Shown here: in pieces, positions 57,108-64,000 of the stretch
Layout of the letters: each line of letters starts with the position of its first letter
Numbering within the stretch: the stretch's first letter is position 1
From: Sipunculus nudus
Lineage: Eukaryota; Annelida; Sipuncula; Golfingiida; Sipunculidae
Length of the DNA stretch: 64,000 bases
NCBI GenBank assembly: GCA_026874595.1
Contig: CM049317.1
Coordinates: 71,881,618 to 71,945,617, forward strand
Direction of reading: 5' to 3'
Program-made: the position numbers and the translations under genes
The notes under the pieces: model-generated
The model's database searches: none
What the model was told of the DNA's origin: nothing
Seen by the model: the letters and a program-made list of their open reading frames with translations, nothing else

Positions 57108-57394
57108 CTAAAATAATAAAACACTGGCTGTAGTGGTTTTATGATCGAAGGAAAAAATATTCATTTATTAAATATTTGACATATAAGAATATTATTTGTT
57201 TGCTTCATTGCTGCTTGTAAGATTCTAAAAGCATGTCAATTTAAAACGAAAACGCACCGCTTTATCTATTTTGAAACGGGATTTTGTAAACAGCTGTCGC
57301 TATTTTTATAACAAACGTACTTTATATCATATTAACCGATGGTAATATGAAAATTATGTACGGCACATTTGATCATGACACGTTCAGACTTTAC

Positions 57395-57495
57395 CTGATA
57401 CATGGTTAATGATAGCAGCAACCCCATCTGCCAACAGCCAGATCCCGGCTTTGTGGACTTCCTTCATCTTCAAGATGTACATAAACAATGAAGAC
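57395..57495 (-). CDS. Second receptor set, probable first coding exon with signal peptide
   Basis: An open stretch ending in a donor (GTAAAG) in phase 1, matching the next module exon; the joined frame reads through SAGAC. ATGs at 57482 and 57467 give MYILKMKEVHKAGIWLLADG continuing VAAIINHVS: a basic start, a hydrophobic core of about 12-14 residues and small residues before the first cysteine, as in a signal peptide. An acceptor-like TTTCAG precedes 57495. The exon may therefore be spliced from a non-coding 5' exon, or the sequence upstream, which has an in-frame stop, may be 5' untranslated. Confidence 0.6.
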
Positions 57496-57844
57496 CTGAA
57501 ACGATGAATCTAAATGATATGAAGACAAGATGTTATGGGAGACACTGAACCCCCGACAGGAGTCACGTAATGCTGTGATGTATACACTGCTGGTGCAGGA
57601 ATAGCGAATATTTAGCAAACCAAGTTGGGCGTAAACCTGATAAAAATCCGTTTTTACAATGAGTTCTAACCACCCTGTATTACCTGTTTCCAGAATATTT
57701 TTATCAGTTTATTTGTAAGCGAATCAGCTAATTTAATAAAAAGTATTAAAGAAAATAGTTATTTTACCTAGTATGTTGACATGATTTTGAAGAGCATCAA
57801 AATACAATAGGGCCTCACACTGTTGATGTGAGAGAGGCGTGTGT

Positions 57845-57900
57845 GTGACGTAACATTGGTCAGTTGAATGCGTCACGTGCAAATCCAATGGCCACTGGTG
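57845..57900 (-). promoter_or_regulatory. Promoter-like cluster upstream of the second receptor set
   Basis: On the minus strand there is CCAATG next to TTACGTCAC (a CRE-like site), with an E-box CACGTG close by. It lies about 370-400 bp upstream of the proposed start codon. The arrangement is suggestive only. Confidence 0.3.
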
Positions 57901-58400
57901 AGAGGGACGCATTTCCAGGCCCTATATATTATCATATTAGGTACTCCTGTAAGGGGCATAGGAAACGTTTTTCTTTCGAGTGTTTGGCATTATCTGATAC
58001 ACCAAGCTCAAGCTCAATTCCTGCACTTTTATTTTCTTCTAGGAAAACGGGATTGTGTTTGTCATTTTCACGGAATGTGGCAGCTTCCAAAACTGGCCAC
58101 CAAATATCGCTACCTGTCGAACATTTTCACAGAAAGCACATGTACAACCTTCTATCTCCTCGCTCATAAACAGAAATGGCTAACACTGCTATTTTTTTTA
58201 TTAATTAAACTTCTCCTATCACCCACCTGCTATAATTAAATTGTATGCAACCTCAAATAAATGTGGCCTGAAATTTGTTGCTGCCCTGCACTAAATTGCC
58301 CAATATATGCAACAAAATAGACTGACCTCACCTGACCCGGAAATAAATCAGTCTAACCATTGTTACGTCATGTCCGAGAATAGTTCGTTAAAGGGCAGCA
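57901..58400. other. No gene recognised
   Basis: Mixed-composition DNA. Two overlapping frames on the plus strand (57864-58239) cover it but show no motif. Confidence 0.3.
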
Positions 58401-58405
58401 AAATG

Positions 58406-58460
58406 TAGCATGGTTCCCAGCCTGCTTTGCGTAGCGCAAGGCAGGCTGGGAACCATGCTA
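58406..58460. repeat. Near-perfect hairpin, 26-bp arms, 3-base loop
   Basis: TAGCATGGTTCCCAGCCTGC with TTTGCG forms the left arm, TAG the loop, and CGCAAG with GCAGGCTGGGAACCATGCTA the right arm. One T against G is the only non-Watson-Crick position. It could be a foldback micro-element or a structured RNA; nothing coding overlaps. Confidence 0.9.
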
Positions 58461-59414
58461 AGCAAAAAGCACCAGGAGCATGTCGCATAACACTTTTCTT
58501 CTATATATAATTTTAAATTAATATCGTATAATCAATTAGAAGGGAGAGTATTAACTAGTAGCAGCAAATACATTCCCGGGAGTAAAAAGTAAATATATTG
58601 CAATAAATCAGGAAAATATACAAGTGTAGTGAGGTACTGAAGTATAAATATTTAAAAACTCAACATCGTTCATTTCTCAAAACTCTAAATATTTCATATG
58701 ACCTAACGTGACGAAATTAAACAATAAAAAATTACTTACTGTATGAATATACAACCGTCAAAAAGTGAAACACTCTTATTTAGCAAACTCTGTGTTAATG
58801 ATGTATTCATAGAAAATCGTTACGGAGCAAGGACATTACATAATCAATATTATCTAATTTAAAAGTATGACAGGAAAGATTTATTATTGCGTTAAGCTGC
58901 CAGGCAACACAGAACAAAATGACACGCGGCATCCCTCGCGTGGTCCATGGCTTTATCCCTATGCCTGCCTACAAGAGGCGGCGCCGCGAGGTTATTCCTG
59001 GATGGAGAGAAAACGAACAAAGTCCATTCTCTGGAGAAGGTATTGATGTTCATCCGGTGCATAACCCGGCGCGTTGAGGGTCGGTTTCAGCGGTAGACAC
59101 AATTTATAATGATTTGATATGACAATGAAGTGTTTCATCGTAAGTGGCTAAAGGCGAATTGTGTTTTAACCTCGACCGTCATGTGCGTGTTTAGTGATAG
59201 TATCTCTGATAAAAAAAACAAGACTAGTGAAACAAAATATTCGTCAAACACCATTGTTTTGAACAACCTTTTCAGTAAAACACAAAATAAAAAGATGAAA
59301 AATACATGAATATAAACAAAATTTTATTAATAGGAATTTTTGACTTCGCAAATATTATATATGCTTCTGGAATTTTTCGAACTATTTTGTAAAGCTAGCT
59401 TTACTTAGTATATT
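58461..59414. other. No feature seen
   Basis: AT-rich, with a GC-rich patch at about 58920-59090 that shows no open frame of interest. Confidence 0.35.
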
Positions 59415-59710
59415 TACATCTGCAGAAGTCCATTCGGACTACGTGACAGGGTAGTATCACACGTTTCCTCTTATTTCCTACCATGATGATAACCAGGCCC
59501 GATGACTACTGCACTTGCGGGCCCTGGGCGTGTTATCGTTCCCATTTCTATATCATACCACCGATGGGAGTTTCGTCTGTGAGTGAAACTCTTCCGTTGG
59601 GTACGGCCTTCCCATAAAGCCTGAATAGCACGCATACCCTGAGCTGAGATTCGAACTAACGATCTCCCGGTTTTCAGTCCGGTGCTCTTCCCCTGAACCA
59701 CAGAATCCGT
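59415..59710 (-). mobile_element. tRNA-derived SINE, copy 2
   Basis: On the minus strand the head reads GTGGTTCAGGGGAAGAGCAC (A-box) and GTTAGTTCGAATC (B-box), with a GACTGAAAACC anticodon-loop-like segment resembling tRNA-Phe. The body and the TCTGCAGATGTA tail match copy 1 at 2225-2547. The 107-residue frame across it is incidental. Confidence 0.75.
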
Positions 59711-60107
59711 AAACTTTTTTGAAAGGTTTATCGGCACTCCAGACGCTATTGCATAAGAAGTTACGAGGAATATAAATTTATTTGTAGCATTCATCCATCT
59801 ATAACATTAAGCTTCCCATTTCACTAAAACATACACCCTAAATAAAGGTGGACCAATTTGGTAGAATACATATATGCGTATGGTACAAATCGGCAAGCTC
59901 AGGTCATGAGACATTCATACTCTATTCCAGGGAAAATGGTATAACATGGGAGATATCAGCATTAACTGGCGTATTTATCCTGTAACCGTATTTTGTGTTA
60001 GTAAGTTCGTGAAGACTTTTGAAGATTATAATTAACAATATAGCAAAATATTGATTTATGAAATTAATTTCTTAATTTTTGGACTGCATGCATGCAGGTA
60101 AACTTAG
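59711..60107. other. Spacer before duplication copy 2
   Basis: AT-rich DNA. No feature seen. The junction with copy 2 is at 60108. Confidence 0.4.
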
Positions 60108-62442
60108 TAAAGAAGTCGGTGTTTTTTTGTTAACAAATAACCATAATTTATTCTTAAAACAGCCCTAACATTACAATACACTAAATCAATACAATTACAC
60201 AGTATAACAACAGTATAACAGTAAATCAATACAAGTGTATAAATAAAGTGTTCAGTACCTGGATACCACCACTGTCACAGCGACAACAAGTCCTGTAAAA
60301 CCTATAATCCAGATGAACAGTTCACATAAATAATCTCAGAGAATAATAGTCCAATTCAATCACAAAATCAGTCGGTTGTAATCCAAAAGTGAAGTTCCTG
60401 AAATAATCCCGAAAGCAAACTGGAGACAGTCCCACTAAATCTGCATAGAGTTCGTAGAATCCCTGACATTACTGCAATTATCGGATAGGTCCCAAAACTG
60501 ACTCACACTCTTCCGTGTCCGCTGGAATATTCTCTCTCCTCTCCCCTCGGCTCTAAACACAGCCCCTTATTTATAACTTTTCACCTCAAGCCGAGAACTT
60601 TCCATTTCACGAACAATCCAAAAGAACCCAACAATACATAATACACACGCCCAAAGAACATACTAGAACAAAGAAGGCTGTGTTTCTACACGTCAGACCC
60701 ACACGTGGGCCGGGCCAGCTCGCGCGTCTCCCATTGCAACGGACAATGCTAGCGCTTCACAGACACATGTAAGACTGCTGCACACAATAAAAGAGACATC
60801 TGTAACAATATATATATAAAGCACACTTATTTCCTTTTAATATAATAAACTGTGAATATCGCGATACGTACCGCAATACGCTTTCAGAAATCGCAATATA
60901 TTACGATACGAAATTTGTAGGCGATACCCAGCCTGACACATAATACCCCTTACCTATAATATCTCAGGAACTGTTGGGGCGGTTAACACGAAAGTGTGGC
61001 CATATTGTTCCTGAAACGGATGTGTCAATTTAAGCTGCCGGTGTCACAACTTACATTTACTTAGTTTCTGTGAACGATAATTAAACACTAAGCTTAATGT
61101 GACATTTAACTGCTAATTAAAGTCAGTAGAATTGAATGAATGTGAAGTATTTTCAAAATGGCAGCTTAATGGTACTTATTGCAATATTGAACATTACAGT
61201 TTTCTTGTTGTGCTTTTAAAATGTAGTGTCCGTTACGAAATATGTCCACATGTATTGATCATGTGAAAGCAAATGTAAACTAAAGGTGGCACCACTTATG
61301 TTGACCTATTTTTGTGAGTCAAAATTAAATATTACACTTTTTTTCTCAATGGTTCACAGATGCAAGGTATATGTCGTAACAAGGACAATGGAATATACGG
61401 CTGAAATGGTATTTTCTCTTTCACTCTATTGTTTCCTTAATTAATACAAAGTATTAAGTACAAATTATTAATTTTTATTATTAAAACCTCTAAGTCATTT
61501 GGTGGTAATTTCAAACAACAACTATCAGTGTGAGTCTTAATTAACAGAACAAAAATCCTATAACCAATAGACCTTTGATGTTCTAACTTTATATGTAGAT
61601 AGGCTATGGTAAATTCTCTTTTTAAACATTACATTAGGTCAACGTGACCCATGTTAGTTTGCTTTTACCTTTAGCAGTGTATCAGATTCAGTGGAGTATC
61701 ATGGCCCATAGGCCACTTTTTCTTTTCAATTTTTATTGATGATTTTAAGGGTATGGGGGAGTACATATATGTAGGACATAGATTTCCGAATACACCCCAC
61801 AATGATTAGGGAATGCGAAACAATTATTGTGCCAAAAATGACAATTTAATAAGTAAACACTGGTCAAATGTTATTTGATCGTATATGCTGTGACCCCGAA
61901 GTTTGCTTAATGTATGAAAACTAACATGTTACAGAATAAATGACATGATTAAAATATTTAATTCAATAGATATAATAATTCCATCTGATACAGACGGCTG
62001 TGCAGACCATAATGAATTTTCTCCATCAGTATAACGCTATAGGCAAGAAGCCGTGTAAATGAGATTTGAGAGATGTTCTCTGATATAAGCGTGTGCTAGA
62101 AGTGAAATAAGAAAGAGGATAGGAGGTGGGCCGAAATATATTTGAACTAGGTAACTCCATTTTAAGGAATGCAAGCCTGCGCTATGTTGGATCGAGTAAT
62201 TCCTACTGCGGGATGCTCCCAAAGCCGCATTTTCATTCATATTATATTCGGCCCAAATCCAAGGATCATTCGTGCATAAGCGACTGTATACATTTGTGAA
62301 TATTGATAGATGGCGTTACTGAATCCGGATCGATATCCTGGATCCACACCAAAATCTAATCGGTTTTTTATTTGGACCATTCCAGAATTGCCCCGAAAAT
62401 TCCATGAGCTCCCGTTCATGATGCGTGAGTTATGTTGTAAAC

Positions 62443-62448
62443 AAACAC

Positions 62449-62483
<35 letters not shown>

Positions 62484-62495
62484 ACCACACACACG
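62443..62495. repeat. (CA)n microsatellite, copy 2
   Basis: An ACAC run interrupted by AAAC. It is several bases shorter than the tract in duplication copy 1. Confidence 0.9.
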
Positions 62496-63152
62496 AACGG
62501 GGACAAACGCTTACCCTCCTGTCAGAGGTAAATCAATATATGACAACCATGCCATACAGACATGCCATTACTGCCTCTGCTGTTGGCAGCTGACTGCCGA
62601 TGACTGACCAGACTACTGGATGTTACTCTCTGGATGATATGTACTCTATACAGATTCACTAAATTTAAAATCAAAGACGTGTTAAAGCGTCTTTTATTAA
62701 TAAATCTTACAACAATCGACTTAAATATCTTGTTCCTTGCACATTTTTTTTTATAAATGGATCGGACACGGGTAGGGGATAAATCGATATTTAGGAACAA
62801 ACCATCAATACACTCTGCGATATTGTTGATTTTAACGAGATTAATTATATAATTAGAAAGTCTCTACTTATATCAGTCATTTTTGTTCTTTTTGAGTAAT
62901 ACTCACTATCTTCTATTGATTATTAATCAAGGGACTATCAGTTCCCTGCTTAAGAGTTTTATCCTACAAGGTACGACCAGCATCATGCTGAACAGAGAGA
63001 GAAGTGTATCAGAACATTGGTAGTAATGTTCACGTGTGTGGTTCACATTGAGGGTGGTAGCAACAAAATATCATGGAGACCAGGCTCAGCCTATAGAGTC
63101 TGTTCTATGCATTGGAAGCCCATATTGGTGTTCGACCATTATACTTTCAAAC

Positions 63153-63652
63153 TTAAAGGGGCCCAATCACCTATAAAGCATGTTACAAAAAAAGCTTCTT
63201 CCCTCGAAAATGAATTGGTACCTGCCAACATATTACCCTGATACCGTTTGCTTACTCCTGTAAACGAGTGTTAAAAACAGTGGACCGGGCGCGATCACGT
63301 GTCAACATAAACACAGCGTGTGGAACTCTGTTCATTGCTGGGCCACAACACCTGCAAATCATGAGATACCCTGACTCACTTTGTCCCAAAAATGTAATAC
63401 ATGTTCCCGCTGGCTGAAACATTAATGTTGCGGCTCATAATCGGACCTCCGGTCACAGGGCCTTGTTATGGTAAACAGACACACTTGGACTGTGTATACA
63501 AACGCCCAGAGCCATAACATGTGTTAAACAGCGGTGTACGAGCTACTGAGACTATGCTCGGATGGTTTTGCTGGGACACGTTTGTATAAAGCAAAACTGA
63601 AGGGATAGTGTGAAATATTATGCATAATATTGCTCCTGATTATATCCCTTTC
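63153..63652. mobile_element. TA-flanked MITE, family B, copy 3
   Basis: Duplicate of the copy at 54105-54604, carried by the long duplication. Confidence 0.6.
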
Positions 63653-64000
63653 AATATGAGCACACAGTTGGACAGTAAAGCTGATACAGGACTTAATGCC
63701 TAATTTGAGATCGGAGAATCCAATGACAAAATCTAACATTTATGTTTGACGTCTTCTGGTTTTTCTGTCTTCTGGACAAATAACATGATGTCTGCCATTG
63801 GTTGCGCGAGTCCCATCATCGTTAATTATTAATACACATTCGAAGGCCTATATATACCATGGAACCCTCTTCAGTATAAAAGCAATAAGGTAAACAGGTC
63901 TGTCTTAAAGAAAACAAAGTCTTCAAAGTACTTCTTTTTGATAAGGCATATATGATACAACCGCTTCGCTTGTCATCTGCGCCCTTTAGGAATCTGGGCC

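Larger units (their letters stand above)
60108..64000 (+). repeat. Long direct duplication, copy 2 (cut by window end)
   Basis: Same content and order as 51055-54952, including the (CA)n tract (62443-62495) and the family B MITE (63153-63652). It is still identical in layout at base 64000, so the true length is longer than seen. Confidence 0.9.

Noticed and set aside
1-64000. CRISPR arrays, bacterial operons, rRNA genes
   Set aside because: The window is eukaryotic. Tandem arrays here have long units without spacer variation and lie inside transposons.

Overview
This window is AT-rich, intron-dominated, repeat-dense animal DNA. It has no operons or ribosome binding sites, its exons are short with GT-AG splice signals, and mobile elements fill most of the space. 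The repeat set (Helitron-like elements with large tandem cores, Penelope-like, Merlin, hAT-like, tRNA-derived SINEs, a miniature LTR element) and the style of the receptor exons suggest a marine invertebrate, most likely a mollusc. That assignment is inference from overall character, not from a marker gene.

Host genes. The best-supported host gene lies on the minus strand between about 21.4 kb and 1.9 kb. It has six short exons of 66-75 bp, each encoding one four-cysteine module that looks like the first half of an LDL-receptor class A (LDLa) repeat. These are followed by a 126-bp exon with a six-cysteine LDLa domain and a 102-bp exon with a transmembrane helix. All eight exons start and end in intron phase 1, so they join in one frame and any of them could be skipped without a frameshift. 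The product would be a type I membrane protein with a cysteine-rich ectodomain; its signal peptide and cytoplasmic tail were not located. A second, shorter set of the same design lies at 57.5-56.5 kb on the same strand: a signal-like first exon, one half-LDLa module and a 105-bp transmembrane exon. It is either a tandem paralogue or the 5' part and alternative membrane exon of one larger gene. A 230-bp cysteine-containing exon candidate at 30.4-30.7 kb is unassigned.

Mobile DNA, left to right. A tRNA-derived SINE (2.2-2.5 kb); a 431-bp miniature LTR element with a tRNA-Pro-type primer binding site (3.4-3.8 kb); Helentron-like elements with shared ends and tandem cores (3.9-6.0, 9.4-12.5, 22.7-25.5, 26.2-29.0, 31.7-36.5 kb), one carrying a broken endonuclease fragment; a canonical Helitron on the minus strand (18.2-19.8 kb); a nested hAT-like element (34.8-35.7 kb); TA-flanked MITEs (13.5, 37.5, 38.2, 54.1, 63.2 kb); a complete 3.17-kb Merlin transposon with 9-bp target duplications, a DDE transposase and a six-unit hairpin array (39.2-42.4 kb); microsatellites (43-44.9 kb); a canonical Helitron on the plus strand (44.9-46.6 kb); a degenerate Penelope-like element on the minus strand (47.4-48.8 kb); a LINE 3' fragment with an AAT tail (50.2-50.8 kb); and a second SINE (59.4-59.7 kb).

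The last part contains two nearly identical direct copies of about 3.9 kb (51.06-54.95 and 60.11-64.0 kb, the second cut by the window edge), spaced 9.05 kb apart. This is either a recent tandem duplication covering the second receptor gene set or an assembly haplotype duplication.
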